Shown here: positions 44,970-58,336 of the stretch, piece by piece
How the letters are laid out: each line of letters starts with the position of its first letter
Position numbering within the stretch: position 1 is the first letter of the stretch
NCBI RefSeq assembly: GCF_947367035.1
Contig: NZ_CANBCA010000005.1
Coordinates: forward strand, 23,149 to 87,148
Direction: 5' to 3'
Length of the DNA stretch: 64,000 nucleotides
Source: an uncultured Helicobacter sp.
Lineage (GTDB): Bacteria; Campylobacterota; Campylobacteria; Campylobacterales; Helicobacteraceae
Program-made: the position numbers and the translations under genes
The notes under the pieces: model-generated
The model's database searches: none
Told to the model about the DNA's origin: nothing
Seen by the model: only the letters and a program-made list of their open reading frames with translations

Positions 44970-47900
44970 TTGATGTTTTCTAAGTTTTTTATCGAACGCC
45001 CTGTTTTGGCGATGGTAATGTCTATTATCATTGTCATTTCGGGGGCTTTGTCTGCCTTTTCTTTAGCGGTAGAGGAATACCCTCAAGTAACGCCACCGGA
45101 GGTGGTTGTAAATGCGACTTATCCGGGTGCGAGTGCGGAAGTTATTTCTAGTAGTGTTGCAAGTGTATTGGAGAATAGTATTAATGGGGTGGAGAATATG
45201 ATTTATATGCAAAGCTCCTCCACCTCTACGGGTTCTTTGAGTATTAATGTGTATTTTACCCAAGAAACCGACCCAGACCAAGCAACGATTAATGTCAATA
45301 ACCGCGTCCAGCAGGTATTAAGTAAGCTACCTCAAGAGGTGCAAAGATATGGGGTTACGGTAGAGAAACAAAGCTCCACGATTCTTTCTGTTTATGCTTT
45401 GTTTTCTGATATGCCAAACCAAAATGAGATTTATATTGCAAACTATGCTTCTATCAATATCTTAGATGAGTTAAAGCGCGTTCCGGGTGTGGGAAATGCG
45501 ACTTTGTTTGGTTTGCAAGAATATTCTATGCGCGTTTGGCTCTCTCCAGATAAATTGACAAAATACAATCTCACGCCCTCTGAAGTCATTGCGCTAATCC
45601 AAGAGCAAAACTCACAATTTGCCGCAGGATTCTTTGGGCAAGAGCCTACGAAAAACAATTTGGAATTTACTTATAGCGTTACCACCAAAGGACGTTTTAG
45701 CGATGCAAAAGAGTTTGAAGAGATTTTGATTAAAACCAACGAGGACGGCTCTGCTTTGCGCTTAAAAGACATTGCAAGGATTGAGCTTGGAGCGGAGGAT
45801 TATAGCCTAAGCGAAAAATATAAGGGCAAACCCGCCATTGCGTTTGGTGTGTTCTTGCAACCCGGCGCAAATGCGCTAAATGTCGCCGATGGTGTAGCTC
45901 AAAGACTAGAGGAGCTTTCAAAAGATTTTCCCGATGGCTTAGAATATGCGGTTGCGTATGATACGACAGAATTTGTTAAAGTCTCTATTGGAGAGGTTAT
46001 CAAAACTTTCATAGAGGCGATTCTCCTTGTTGTGATTGTTATTTATTTCTTTTTGCAAAATTTCCGCGCTACAATTATTCCAGTCATTGCCGTGCCGGTC
46101 TCTATCATCGGTTCTTTTGCGGGAATGTATCTGCTAGGATTCTCTATCAACTTGCTTACCTTGTTTGGATTGATTTTAGCGATTGGAATCGTTGTAGATG
46201 ATGCGATTATCGTCATTGAAAATGTGGAGCGGTTGATTCACTCCGAAAAGCTAGGAGTCAAAGATGCCACAATTAAGGCTATGGAGGAGATTCAAAGTCC
46301 CGTAATTGCTATCGTGCTAGTGCTTTCTGCGGTATTTATCCCGGTGGCTTTCATCGGCGGATTTAGTGGAGAGATTTATAAACAATTTGCGGTAACCATT
46401 GTTATTTCGGTAATTATCTCGGGATTCGTTGCCTTGACACTCACCCCCGCACTTTGTGTATCAATCCTTAAGACAAAAGAGCCTAAACCCTTTTATATTG
46501 TTAGGAAATTCAATAATTTCTTTGATTGGCTAACCCATAAATTTACCGATAAAGTCGCACATACGATTAGACGTGGAAGCTTGTATGTGATTCTTTTTGT
46601 TGGGTTGCTTGTTATTACAATGGGGCTTTTTACGCGTGTGCCAACCGGGCTTGTGCCATCAGAGGATAAGGGGACATTGCTAGTCTCAATGCAACTACCA
46701 CCTGCAACTGCATTAAGCAAAACCACGCAAATGACAGATTTTGCAACAAAAGTGGCATTGGATAACCCCAATATAGAAGCCATTATGGCATTAGCAGGTT
46801 ATGACCTCCTCTCTAGTGCTGTGCGAAGTAATGCGGGGACTGCGTTTATTAAGCTTAAGGATTGGAAAGAAAGGAAGAATCCCGAGCAGCACTCTCAATC
46901 TTTGGCAGGTGCAATGACAGGGCAACTTATGCAATACCCTAGTGCGATTATGTTTGCGCTCAATCCCCCGCCGATTATGGGACTTAGCTTGACAGACGGG
47001 TTTGAAATGTATATCCAAGACCGCACGGGAGGTTCTATGGAGGAGTTGCAGAAAAATACGCAACTCGTGCTAGAGGCAGCGGCGAAGCGTCCGGAACTCA
47101 CAGGGTTAAGAACGACTTTGAGCGTGAATGTGCCACAATACCATTTGGATTTAGACCGCGCAAAGGCAAAGGCAATGGGAGTGAATATCAATGATGTCTT
47201 TACGACACTTCAAGCGACCTTTGGTTCTTATTATGTCAATGATTTTAATCTTTTTGGGCGCACCTATAAGGTAAATGTGCAGTCCGAAAGCCCATTTAGA
47301 GAGAAGCCAGAGGATTTGCGCAATGTTTTTGTGCGCTCCAACACAGGGGAGCTTGTGCCTATTAGCGCACTTGTGAAATATGAACGTGTGATTGGACCAG
47401 ATATTTTGGAGCGATTCAATCTTTTTCCAGCGGCACAAATTTCAGGGGATTCAAAGGCGGGATATTCTTCAGGAGATGCTCTCTTAGCGATTGAGGAAGT
47501 AGCAAACGAAGTCTTGCCAGAGGGTTATACGGTATCGTTTTCAGGAAGCTCTTATCAAGAAAAGGCGAGTAGCGGAACGGGTGCGGTTGCCTTTATCTTT
47601 GGGCTTGTGTTTGTTTTCTTGATTCTAGCGGCTCAATATGAACGATGGCTTATGCCTCTAGCAGTCGTTACTGCCGTGCCTTTTGCGGTGTTTGGAGCAA
47701 TTTTTGCTACTTGGCTTAGAGGGTTAAATAATGATATTTATTTTCAAGTTGGATTAATCACACTGATTGCTTTAGCGGCAAAAAATGCAATTTTGATTAT
47801 TGAGTTTGCAATGCAAGCAAGAGAAAAGGAAGGTAAGAATATCTATGATTCCGCAGTAGAGGCTGCGCGTTTGCGATTCCGCCCGATTGTAATGACTTCT

Positions 47901-48098
47901 CTTGCTTTTACGATTGGAGTTTTTCCTCTTGCAATTAGTAGTGGAGCAGGAGCAGCTAGTCGCCACGCTATTGGAACAGGGGTAATTGGTGGAATGCTTG
48001 CGGCAACTTTTATTGCAACTTTTTTTATCCCATTATTTTATACATATTTTGCAAAGTTTAGCGAGTTTATTGCAACTTTTAGGAGCAAACATGATTAA
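44970..48098 (+). CDS. cmeB: RND multidrug efflux transporter, CmeB-like (HAE-1)
   Basis: A 1042-residue proton-driven pump with 12 membrane helices and two large periplasmic loops. The proton-relay aspartates are in [18 protein letters not shown] in helix 4, and the [14 protein letters not shown] segment contains the helix 10 lysine. It exports drugs and bile salts in Campylobacter. The body of the gene is clearly richer in G+C than both ends: hand counts give 33 of 60 G+C at 45841-45900 against 17 of 60 at 43861-43920 in cmeA. That suggests recombination with a donor of higher G+C. Confidence 0.95.
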   Translation: MMFSKFFIERPVLAMVMSIIIVISGALSAFSLAVEEYPQVTPPEVVVNATYPGASAEVISSSVASVLENSINGVENMIYMQSSSTSTGSLSINVYFTQETDPDQATINVNNRVQQVLSKLPQEVQRYGVTVEKQSSTILSVYALFSDMPNQNEIYIANYASINILDELKRVPGVGNATLFGLQEYSMRVWLSPDKLTKYNLTPSEVIALIQEQNSQFAAGFFGQEPTKNNLEFTYSVTTKGRFSDAKEFEEILIKTNEDGSALRLKDIARIELGAEDYSLSEKYKGKPAIAFGVFLQPGANALNVADGVAQRLEELSKDFPDGLEYAVAYDTTEFVKVSIGEVIKTFIEAILLVVIVIYFFLQNFRATIIPVIAVPVSIIGSFAGMYLLGFSINLLTLFGLILAIGIVVDDAIIVIENVERLIHSEKLGVKDATIKAMEEIQSPVIAIVLVLSAVFIPVAFIGGFSGEIYKQFAVTIVISVIISGFVALTLTPALCVSILKTKEPKPFYIVRKFNNFFDWLTHKFTDKVAHTIRRGSLYVILFVGLLVITMGLFTRVPTGLVPSEDKGTLLVSMQLPPATALSKTTQMTDFATKVALDNPNIEAIMALAGYDLLSSAVRSNAGTAFIKLKDWKERKNPEQHSQSLAGAMTGQLMQYPSAIMFALNPPPIMGLSLTDGFEMYIQDRTGGSMEELQKNTQLVLEAAAKRPELTGLRTTLSVNVPQYHLDLDRAKAKAMGVNINDVFTTLQATFGSYYVNDFNLFGRTYKVNVQSESPFREKPEDLRNVFVRSNTGELVPISALVKYERVIGPDILERFNLFPAAQISGDSKAGYSSGDALLAIEEVANEVLPEGYTVSFSGSSYQEKASSGTGAVAFIFGLVFVFLILAAQYERWLMPLAVVTAVPFAVFGAIFATWLRGLNNDIYFQVGLITLIALAAKNAILIIEFAMQAREKEGKNIYDSAVEAARLRFRPIVMTSLAFTIGVFPLAISSGAGAASRHAIGTGVIGGMLAATFIATFFIPLFYTYFAKFSEFIATFRSKHD

Positions 48099-49506
48099 GG
48101 TTTCTAAGTTTTATTGTTATGTGGCTTTGCTTGCTCTTTTAGGGGGTGGTTGTTCGCTTTCACCTAAATATGTACAACCGCAAACAAACTTACCAGATTC
48201 TAAAGAAGTAATAGAAGCAGCAAAGGAAATAGAAATTTCACAAAAATGGTGGGAAGATTTTGGAGATTTTACTTTAAATGGCTTTGTAGAAGAGGCATTA
48301 AGGAATAATTATGATTTGTTGGTTGCAATGCAAAGGATTGAGCAAGCACGCAGTCAATGGAGTTATGCACGAAGCGACCGCTATCCAAACATTAAGGCTC
48401 AAGGTGAAGGTTTAAAAAATCGTAAAAATCTAGCCCAAAATCAACTAGAGAATTATAATAATTTCTCTTTAAGTGCAATCTTGAGTTTTGAACTTGATTT
48501 ATGGGGACGTGCAAGAGACGCAGATAGAAGAGCCTTAGCGCAATTATTTGCACTAAAAGCCAATCGTGATATGGTGCGTTTAAGTCTTATTGCAAGTGTT
48601 GCAGAAAGTTATTTCGGAATCCTAACATTAAATAATCAAGTTCAACTTTCTAAAGATACTCTAAAAAGTCGTGAAGAGAATTATGAATATCGTAAAAAAG
48701 AGTTTGAAGCAGGTAAAATTTCAGAGATTGATATGCAACAAGCAAAATCAGAAATGGCAAGTGTGCGAGCGCAGTTGCAGAAGATTTTGATGGAGCAAAA
48801 TTCAGCTCAAAGCGCATTTTTGATTCTACTTGGACGTGATGGAGCAGGTGTGTTTGCCAATGAGATTCCAACAACACCACAGGTATTGCCTAATTCCCCT
48901 AGTATCGAAGCGGGTTTGCCCTCAACGATTTTAGAGAAAAGACCAGATATTGAAGCAGCAGAACAGAATCTAAAAGCAGCAAATTTTAATATTGGTATTG
49001 CTAGAAGTGCTTATTTTCCGACTATTTCTCTAACGGGGCTTTTTGGTTATGCTAGTCCGCAACTCAATGAATTAATTAGCACTTCTAATTCTACTTGGAA
49101 TTTTGGAGGGAATTTTATTGGAAACTTGCTTGATTTTGGGCGCACAAGCGCAAGTGTGGATTTAGCCAAATCTCAATATGAAGAAATGATTTTGAACTAT
49201 GGGCAGACTTTACGCACAGCATTTGGTGAGGTCCGGGAAAGTTTGTTTAATTATCAAATGGCGGGAGAGAGATTAGGTAGTTTAGATGAGCAAGTTATGG
49301 CGTTAAAACGCACATTGGAGATTGCAAATTTGCGTTATGAAGAGGGTTATACAAATTATCTTGAAGTGCTTAATACACAGAGTTCGCTTTTTAGTGCAGA
49401 GTTGAATCAGCAGAGCGCAAAACTAGAAACCTTAAGTGCCGCAATCAGTCTTTATAAAGCATTTGGTGGTGGTTGGGATAAGCAAAGTTATCAAGAAATA
49501 GAATAA
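48091..49506 (+). CDS. cmeC: RND efflux outer-membrane channel, CmeC-like (TolC/OprM family)
   Basis: Outer-membrane factor lipoprotein of the NodT type, about 471 residues, with lipobox LGGGC. The two internal OEP repeats are visible ([17 protein letters not shown] at the N-terminal half, and [19 protein letters not shown] in the second). The ATG at 48091 with AGGAG upstream is the real start and overlaps cmeB by 8 bases. A longer upstream frame inside cmeB is not needed. Confidence 0.92.
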   Translation: MIKVSKFYCYVALLALLGGGCSLSPKYVQPQTNLPDSKEVIEAAKEIEISQKWWEDFGDFTLNGFVEEALRNNYDLLVAMQRIEQARSQWSYARSDRYPNIKAQGEGLKNRKNLAQNQLENYNNFSLSAILSFELDLWGRARDADRRALAQLFALKANRDMVRLSLIASVAESYFGILTLNNQVQLSKDTLKSREENYEYRKKEFEAGKISEIDMQQAKSEMASVRAQLQKILMEQNSAQSAFLILLGRDGAGVFANEIPTTPQVLPNSPSIEAGLPSTILEKRPDIEAAEQNLKAANFNIGIARSAYFPTISLTGLFGYASPQLNELISTSNSTWNFGGNFIGNLLDFGRTSASVDLAKSQYEEMILNYGQTLRTAFGEVRESLFNYQMAGERLGSLDEQVMALKRTLEIANLRYEEGYTNYLEVLNTQSSLFSAELNQQSAKLETLSAAISLYKAFGGGWDKQSYQEIE

Positions 49507-49626
49507 TTTAAATGTTGAATATCTTAACTTTAAACAAAAAATTATTATACTTTCAATTTTTAAGAATCTTAAGGCTTTGGATTTAAAACTAGCTTAGACA
49601 TTTTAGTTTATCAAAGGAGTTTAATA

Positions 49627-50544
49627 ATGAAAGAAGCAAAATCCATTTGGATGGATGGAAAATTAGTGGATTGGAAAGATGCGAAAGTTCATATCCTCAC
49701 ACACACATTACACTATGGAAATGGTGTATTTGAAGGCACTAGAGCCTATAAGACGGATAAGGGTATGGCAATTTTTCGTCTTCAAGAACACGCAAAGCGA
49801 TTGATAAATTCTGCTAAAATTGTCGCAATTTGCCCAACATTTACTCAAGAGGAAATTGAAAGGGCACATATAGAACTCTTAAAGGATAATCAGTTTAATA
49901 GCAATGTTTATTTACGTGCAATTATTTATCTAGGATATGGTGTGATGGGGGTATATCATAAAAATGCGCCTGTGCAAACGAGCATTGCTGCGTGGGAGTG
50001 GGGAGCATATTTAGGTGATGAGGGTTTGGAAAAAGGGATTCGTGTCAAAACCTCCTCTATTGTTAGAAACTCTACCAAATCACTTTTTGGTAAGGCAAAA
50101 GCAGTGGGTAATTATCTCAATTCGCAAATGGCAAAATTTGAAGCCATTGAATGTGGTTATGAGGAAGCTTTGTTATTAGATGATAATGGAATGATTGCAG
50201 AGGGCAGTGGAGAGTGCTTTTTTATTGTGCGTAATGGAGTTTTAATCACTCCACCAAGTGATAGTGTATTAGAATCTATTACACAAGATTCTGTGATACA
50301 GATTGCAAAAGACTTGGGGATTCCATTAGAGCGTAGAAATATTACACGTGATGAAGTTTATATTGCTGATGAAGCATTTTTTGTCGGAACTGCGGCAGAA
50401 GTTACCCCTATTTATGAGTTGGATTCGCGTGTAATTGGCAGTGGCAGACGAGGCGAAGTGACGCATAAGCTACAAAATGCGTTTTTTGATGTAGTCTATG
50501 GACGCAATGAAAGATTTGCCCATTGGCTAACTTATATTAAATAA
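49627..50544 (+). CDS. ilvE: Branched-chain amino acid aminotransferase
   Basis: PLP-dependent class IV transaminase for Leu, Ile and Val, 305 residues. The start KSIWMDGKLVDWKDAKVHIL and LHYGNGVFEGTRAY are typical. The PLP lysine lies in GKAKAVGNYLNSQ, and EGSGECFF plus VGTAAEVTPI form the cofactor and substrate pocket. AAAGGAG precedes the ATG. Confidence 0.95.
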   Translation: MKEAKSIWMDGKLVDWKDAKVHILTHTLHYGNGVFEGTRAYKTDKGMAIFRLQEHAKRLINSAKIVAICPTFTQEEIERAHIELLKDNQFNSNVYLRAIIYLGYGVMGVYHKNAPVQTSIAAWEWGAYLGDEGLEKGIRVKTSSIVRNSTKSLFGKAKAVGNYLNSQMAKFEAIECGYEEALLLDDNGMIAEGSGECFFIVRNGVLITPPSDSVLESITQDSVIQIAKDLGIPLERRNITRDEVYIADEAFFVGTAAEVTPIYELDSRVIGSGRRGEVTHKLQNAFFDVVYGRNERFAHWLTYIK

Positions 50545-50553
50545 AGGTTGTGT

Positions 50554-51645
50554 ATGCCGATTGACTTAAACGAACATTTGAGACAAAAAAATAAAAATTA
50601 TAATAATTCTAATGAAAGCAATGATTCAAATCATAATGGCGGTGGAAATAGTGGGAGCAATAAGAATCGTGGATTTCAAGCACCTAAAATGCCAAACTTT
50701 AGTATGCCAAATGGCAAGAAGATGGCTGGTTTGTATGTTGTAGTGATTTTCGTGATTCTACTTTTTTTATTAAAGCCTTTTACTATTATTAATAGTGGCG
50801 AAGTAGGTGTAAAGATTACCACAGGGGAATTTAGCCCAACACCTTTACAGCCGGGCATTCATTTTTATATTCCGGGCATTCAAAAAATTATTCCGGTGAA
50901 TACAAAAGTTAGAATTGCGGAATTTACAAGTGTAGAAACTTCAAGTTATCGGAATCGTGATGAGGGAAGTTTAAGAAATCAAGCAATTAGCGTATTGGAT
51001 TCTAGGGGTTTGTCTGTATCCGTAGAACTTGCAGTGCAATATCGTCTAGATCCTTTAAGTGTGCCTCAAACGATTGCAACTTGGGGACAAAATTGGGAAG
51101 AGCGTATCATTACGCCTGTGATTCGTGAAATCGTGCGGAATGTTGTAGGAAGTTTTCCAGCAGAGGAACTCCCCACTAAACGCAATGAAATTGCAACTTT
51201 AATTGACCAAAAATTCCGTGAAAATATCAATGGGCTTGAAAATCGCCCTGTGGAGTTAGTTTCTATTCAATTAACAGAAATTGTATTGCCTATTGCAATT
51301 AAAGAGCAAATTGAACGTGTGCAAGTTGCACGTCAAGAAGCAGAACGTGCAAGATATGAAGTAGAGCGAGCGAAGCAAGAAGCAGAAAAAAAGGCTGCCC
51401 TTGCTAAAGGTGTTGCAGACGCGACAATTATTGAAGCTGATGCGCAAGCTAAGGCAAATCGTTTAATTAGTCAAAGCCTTAATTCGCCACTTTTACAGCT
51501 ACGTCAAATTGAAGTGCAGGGGAAGTTTAATGAGGCTTTACAAAATAATCGTGATGCAAAGATTTTCTTAACACCCGGTGGGGCGACACCTAATATTTGG
51601 CTAGATTCTAAAGATAATCAACGTGCAAGTTCTATAAGTAACTAA
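50554..51645 (+). CDS. SPFH/HflK-type membrane protein
   Basis: A prohibitin-homology protein of about 363 residues. An Asn/Ser/Gly-rich cytoplasmic N-terminus is followed by one membrane helix (LYVVVIFVILLFLLKPF), the SPFH domain (INSGEVGVKITTGEFSPTPL onward) and a long Ala/Glu/Arg coiled coil. It resembles HflK, which scaffolds FtsH, but no HflC partner is next to it. The ATG at 50554 with AAAGG upstream is preferred over the TTG at 50548. Confidence 0.85.
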   Translation: MPIDLNEHLRQKNKNYNNSNESNDSNHNGGGNSGSNKNRGFQAPKMPNFSMPNGKKMAGLYVVVIFVILLFLLKPFTIINSGEVGVKITTGEFSPTPLQPGIHFYIPGIQKIIPVNTKVRIAEFTSVETSSYRNRDEGSLRNQAISVLDSRGLSVSVELAVQYRLDPLSVPQTIATWGQNWEERIITPVIREIVRNVVGSFPAEELPTKRNEIATLIDQKFRENINGLENRPVELVSIQLTEIVLPIAIKEQIERVQVARQEAERARYEVERAKQEAEKKAALAKGVADATIIEADAQAKANRLISQSLNSPLLQLRQIEVQGKFNEALQNNRDAKIFLTPGGATPNIWLDSKDNQRASSISN

Positions 51646-51653
51646 GGGCTACT

Positions 51654-52349
51654 ATGCAAACGATTCTCAAACAAATTGCGTGGGAGAAACTTAATGGTTT
51701 AGTTCCTGTTATCGCACAAGATTTTAAAACGCAAGAAGTTTTAATGCTTGCTTTTATGAATCAAGAAGCTTTGGAATTAAGTTTGCAAAGTGGTTTTGCA
51801 CATTATTTTTCGCGCTCCAAACAACGTATTTGGAAAAAGGGCGAACAAAGTGGGCATACACAAAAAATTTGTGAAATTTTACTAGATTGTGATAAGGATA
51901 GTTTGCTTTTGAAAGTAGAACAAAAAGGCGTTGCGTGTCATAGTGGTGCAAAAAGTTGCTTTTTTCACCTTATTAACCAAGAGGGAATCTTGGAGGATAC
52001 TTTAGAATCCAAAGATATGAGTGAAGTTTATGGGGTGATAGATTCTCTTTATCATACTTTGCAAGAGCGTAAAGGCGCAGATTCTCAGACTTCTTATACA
52101 GCTTTACTTTATAGTAGGGGTGAAAATACGATTGCTAAAAAAATCGTGGAGGAAGCCGCAGAGCTTGGGTTTGCTATTAAAGATAAGGATTCTAAAGAGA
52201 TTATTTATGAAGCAGCGGATTTACTTTATCATTCGCTAGTTGGGCTTAGCTTTTGTAATATCGCGCCGGATTTAGTGAAGCAAGAAATTATGCGCCGTTT
52301 TGGTTTAAGTGGAATTACAGAAAAAGAATCACGTCAGGAAAATAACTAA
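51654..52349 (+). CDS. hisI: Bifunctional phosphoribosyl-AMP cyclohydrolase / phosphoribosyl-ATP pyrophosphatase HisIE
   Basis: Steps two and three of histidine synthesis. Residues 1-105 are HisI, with AHYFSRSKQRIWKKGEQSGH and the zinc cysteines in LDCDKD and GVACHSGAKSCFF. Residues 130-231 are HisE, with KKIVEEAAELGFAIKD and IYEAADLLYHSLVGL. H. pylori lacks this pathway, so its presence points to an enterohepatic or Campylobacter-like metabolism. No other his genes are in view. Confidence 0.94.
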   Translation: MQTILKQIAWEKLNGLVPVIAQDFKTQEVLMLAFMNQEALELSLQSGFAHYFSRSKQRIWKKGEQSGHTQKICEILLDCDKDSLLLKVEQKGVACHSGAKSCFFHLINQEGILEDTLESKDMSEVYGVIDSLYHTLQERKGADSQTSYTALLYSRGENTIAKKIVEEAAELGFAIKDKDSKEIIYEAADLLYHSLVGLSFCNIAPDLVKQEIMRRFGLSGITEKESRQENN

Positions 52350-52368
52350 AGGATTATGAAGCTAGATA

Positions 52369-52902
52369 ATGAATGAAGTAAAAGATTATTTAATGACTTT
52401 GTTAAATACGATAAATTACTTTTCTCTACCAGATTATTTGGTCCTTAGTTGCATTTTTTTGCTTGTTTTATTATTCTTTTTACTAAGCGTAACTTTCCGT
52501 TTTAATGCTATTCTTGCGACTCTTACCTTTGTGATTAGCATTGTTTTACTTCTCACTTCACCTCTTATTTACCAAAAGATTATGGAATCCTACCTTAAGC
52601 AAATAGACCTTACACTTTTACATAATGAGCAATTACATTATGATAGTGTGTATTATATTGAAGGGCAATTTACAAATGTAGGAGTGCTAGACTTTAGAGG
52701 GTGTGTGTTGAGTGTGAATTTTATTCCTGCTGGGTTGAAAAAGATTAAGCAACTTAAATATAAAATTAAACCCCAATTTCTCCATATAGAAACTTATAAA
52801 GTTCCACTTAAAAAGTTAGAATCTATGGAATTTAAACTCATTGTTCCTTCTCCAAAACCTAATACGAATTTCACTTTAGAAACAAAAGGAGCCTGTTATT
52901 AA
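52369..52902 (+). CDS. DUF2393-like membrane protein
   Basis: A 177-residue protein with two adjacent N-terminal membrane helices (residues 21-65) and a soluble C-terminal beta domain (YIEGQFTNVGVLDFRGCVLS). The layout fits the DUF2393 family that I associate with Campylobacterota; function unknown. It is tightly placed between hisI and pdxA and is probably co-transcribed with them. Confidence 0.65.
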   Translation: MNEVKDYLMTLLNTINYFSLPDYLVLSCIFLLVLLFFLLSVTFRFNAILATLTFVISIVLLLTSPLIYQKIMESYLKQIDLTLLHNEQLHYDSVYYIEGQFTNVGVLDFRGCVLSVNFIPAGLKKIKQLKYKIKPQFLHIETYKVPLKKLESMEFKLIVPSPKPNTNFTLETKGACY

Positions 52903-52904
52903 AA

Positions 52905-53840
52905 ATGAAAATTGCAATCAGTGTTGGGGATTCTAATGGTGTAGGGCTAGAGATTCTCCTTAAGAGCCACAAAGCAATTTCTAAACTCTGCACCCCAATT
53001 TATTGTGTAGATAAGGTGCTATTAAAAGAAGTAGCTAAAAGACTCAATATTCCAATGCCCAAACATTTAAAATATATCACACCCAATGCAAAGATTCCTC
53101 CTATTATTCCTGCAAAGATTGCTAAAGAGAGTGGTGCTTATTCTTATGCTAGTTTTTTGAGCGCACTCAATTTAACATTACAGGGTAAAACGAAAGCATT
53201 GGTTACATTGCCAATCCATAAAAAAGCTTGGCAATTAGCTAAGATTCCTTATGCTGGTCATACAGAGGCATTGAGAGATTTGTTGAAGATGAATCAAAAG
53301 CCAAGTCAAGTGATAATGGTTCTAGGCTCACCTAAACTCTATGTGGCACTTTTTACAGACCATATTCCACTTCAATCTGTTGCACAATCTATCCAAGTAG
53401 AATCCCTCAAGGCTTTTTTACTCAATCTTGCACCTCATATTACAAAAGCACCTTGTGGAGTGCTTGGGTTAAATCCACACGCTGGGGATTTTGGGGTGTT
53501 AGGTGGGGAGGAAAAAGCAATCACTCAAGCAATTAAAGAAGTCAATCAAACATTAAAGAAGCCAATTTTTATAGGACCACTTGTGCCAGATACCGCGTTT
53601 ATTGGTAAGCATTTGCGTTATTATGTCGCAATGTATCACGACCAAGGATTGATTCCACTGAAAACCTTATATTTCAAAGAAAGCATTAATTTAACTCTCA
53701 ATTTACCCATTATTCGCACTTCTGTCGATCACGGCACAGCTTTTGATATTGCTTATCAAAACAAAGCAGATTCTACAAGTTATCTAAACGCAGTGCGTGA
53801 AGCCGTTTTTCGTTTTAAAAATACAAAACTCAGTCTGTAA
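52905..53840 (+). CDS. pdxA: 4-hydroxythreonine-4-phosphate dehydrogenase PdxA
   Basis: Pyridoxal phosphate synthesis by the DXP-dependent route. Metal-binding histidines are in YAGHTEALRDL, YVAMYHDQGLIPLK and VDHGTAFDIAY; the N-terminal AISVGDSNGVGLEILLK and PDTAFIGKHL are family markers. 311 residues. It starts 2 bases after the preceding stop. pdxJ, often adjacent in this phylum, is not. Confidence 0.94.
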   Translation: MKIAISVGDSNGVGLEILLKSHKAISKLCTPIYCVDKVLLKEVAKRLNIPMPKHLKYITPNAKIPPIIPAKIAKESGAYSYASFLSALNLTLQGKTKALVTLPIHKKAWQLAKIPYAGHTEALRDLLKMNQKPSQVIMVLGSPKLYVALFTDHIPLQSVAQSIQVESLKAFLLNLAPHITKAPCGVLGLNPHAGDFGVLGGEEKAITQAIKEVNQTLKKPIFIGPLVPDTAFIGKHLRYYVAMYHDQGLIPLKTLYFKESINLTLNLPIIRTSVDHGTAFDIAYQNKADSTSYLNAVREAVFRFKNTKLSL

Positions 53841-53933
53841 TGGAATTTGCATTTAAGATTTTAAATTGAATTACTTTTTCAGCAAAACTTACCTATAATT
53901 GCAAAATCTTTACAATCCACTTTGGAGAATCCA

Positions 53934-56742
<2,809 letters not shown>

Positions 56743-56751
56743 GAATACTAG

Positions 56752-57084
56752 ATGGCAAAATTGCTCTTTGGTTATAGCCTCTATCACGCAAGCACGCAAG
56801 ATTATGAGAGAATTTTGATTAAATTACGTACGGAGTTTAGTGTAAATAAACCAGATATTTATTTGAATAATCCAGAATATTTGCTTTTTGTTACTACGAG
56901 TGTAGAGTGGCAAAAAGAGATTGTGGGTTTGATTGCAAGACTGAAGGAATTTGTCAATACAGAGATAGAAAATTTGCGCGATCAAGGTAGCAATGCACAC
57001 ATTGTGTATCGTTTTGGAATCTTAGAAATGGAGAGCGCATTGTTTCAATTCCCACCGGATTTGAAAGATGACGATGAGGAATAG
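56752..57084 (+). CDS. Small conserved hypothetical protein
   Basis: A 110-residue soluble protein starting MAKLLFGYSLYHASTQDYER, with an acidic tail (LKDDDEE). C. jejuni, from memory, also has a small protein of this size after guaB. No motif reveals a function. It follows guaB by 9 bases and so belongs to the same transcript. Confidence 0.65.
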   Translation: MAKLLFGYSLYHASTQDYERILIKLRTEFSVNKPDIYLNNPEYLLFVTTSVEWQKEIVGLIARLKEFVNTEIENLRDQGSNAHIVYRFGILEMESALFQFPPDLKDDDEE

Positions 57085-57092
57085 TTGTAAGA

Positions 57093-57227
57093 ATGTTGGT
57101 AAAAGGCTCTGCTTTGTCAAATTGGCTTTGTGGGTTTGTTTCTTGCGAAGAATACACTATAGCACAAGCATTAAATATTAAACAACAAATCCACATAATT
57201 TATTCCTCTTCCCGTCATTGTGCTTGA
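57093..57227 (+). pseudogene. Truncated gene start interrupted by the Lon fragment
   Basis: An ORF of 44 codons beginning MLVKGSALSNWLCGFVSCEE. It starts 8 bases after the previous gene, as an operon member would, and its frame runs into the Lon-derived sequence and stops at 57227 in a different reading frame. It looks like the first 37 or so codons of a gene whose remainder has been replaced. The family is not recognised. Confidence 0.45.
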
Positions 57228-58293
57228 TGAAATTGATAAAGTTGGTAGAAGTTATAGGGGCGACCCTACAAGTGTGTTGCTTGAGATTCTAGACCCAGAG
57301 CAAAACCACGCTTTTAGGGATTATTACACAAATTTTGATATTGACCTCTCACAAGTTATTTTTATTGCCACTGCAAATGATATTTCTACTATTCCCGCAC
57401 CATTGCGCGATAGAATGGAATTTATTGCCGTATCTTCCTACACGCCGCAGGAAAAATTTGAAATCGCCAAAAAATATTTGATTCCTCAAGAATTAAAAAA
57501 ACACGGCTTAAAACCCGAAGAGCTCAAAATTTCTACACCTACGCTTAAACTTATTATTGAAAAATACACGCGCGAAGCAGGAGTGCGCAATCTACGTCAT
57601 AAAATCGCACAAATTATGCGCAAAGTTGCAACTATTATTTTAAAAGGTGAAAAATCTATCACACTCACACCACAGAATCTAGGGCAATTTCTTGATAAAA
57701 TTGTATTTGAAATTTCACCCACAGATAAAAAAAATATGGTTGGCATTGTCAATGGGTTAGCTTGGACAAGTGTAGGCGGCGATGTGCTTAAGATTGAAGC
57801 AGTGAAAATTAAAGGCAAAGGCATACTTACGCTTACAGGGAGTTTAGGCGATGTAATGAAAGAATCTGCACACATTGCACACTCCGTGGTAAAAGTCTTG
57901 CTTGATAAAAAAATATTAAAACACAGCGCAAAAGCGCCCATTTATCAGCATTATGATATTCATCTTCACGTCCCAGAAGGTGCAACACCAAAAGATGGAC
58001 CAAGTGCGGGTATTGCTATGGCGTGCGTTATTGCCTCAATCCTTACAGATTCTAAAATTGATACAAGTGTGGCGATGACAGGCGAACTCACATTAAGAGA
58101 CAATGTTCTACCTATCGGTGGTTTGCGCGAGAAACTCATTGCTGCACATAAAGCTGGCATTAAAACTGCGCTTATTCCACAAAAAAATTATGAACGCGAT
58201 TTAAAAGATATTCCCCAAGAAGTGCTTAAAAAGCTTAAAATCATTGGTGTGAGTGATATTAAAGAAGTGCTTGATATGGCTCTTGTGAAATAA
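57205..58293 (+). pseudogene. lon: C-terminal fragment of Lon protease
   Basis: About 360 residues corresponding to the C-terminal half of an ATP-dependent Lon protease. Present are the Walker B segment PVIVLDEIDKVG, the GDPTSVLLEILDPEQN motif, the sensor/arginine-finger region and an intact Ser-Lys protease site (Ser in DGPSAGIAMA, Lys in GGLREKLIAAHKAG). Missing are the N-terminal substrate domain and the Walker A motif. An in-frame TAA at 57196 bounds it. It is a remnant or a partial import; a GTG at 57220 could still start translation. Confidence 0.8.
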
Positions 58294-58336
58294 GATATTT
58301 TGAGGTAGTTTTGCCCAAATGCACTCGATTTTCTAC

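Noticed and set aside
47986..48090. N-terminal 35-codon extension of cmeC inside cmeB
   Set aside because: The ATG at 48091 has an AGGAG site and begins a proper lipoprotein signal; the extension would bury it.
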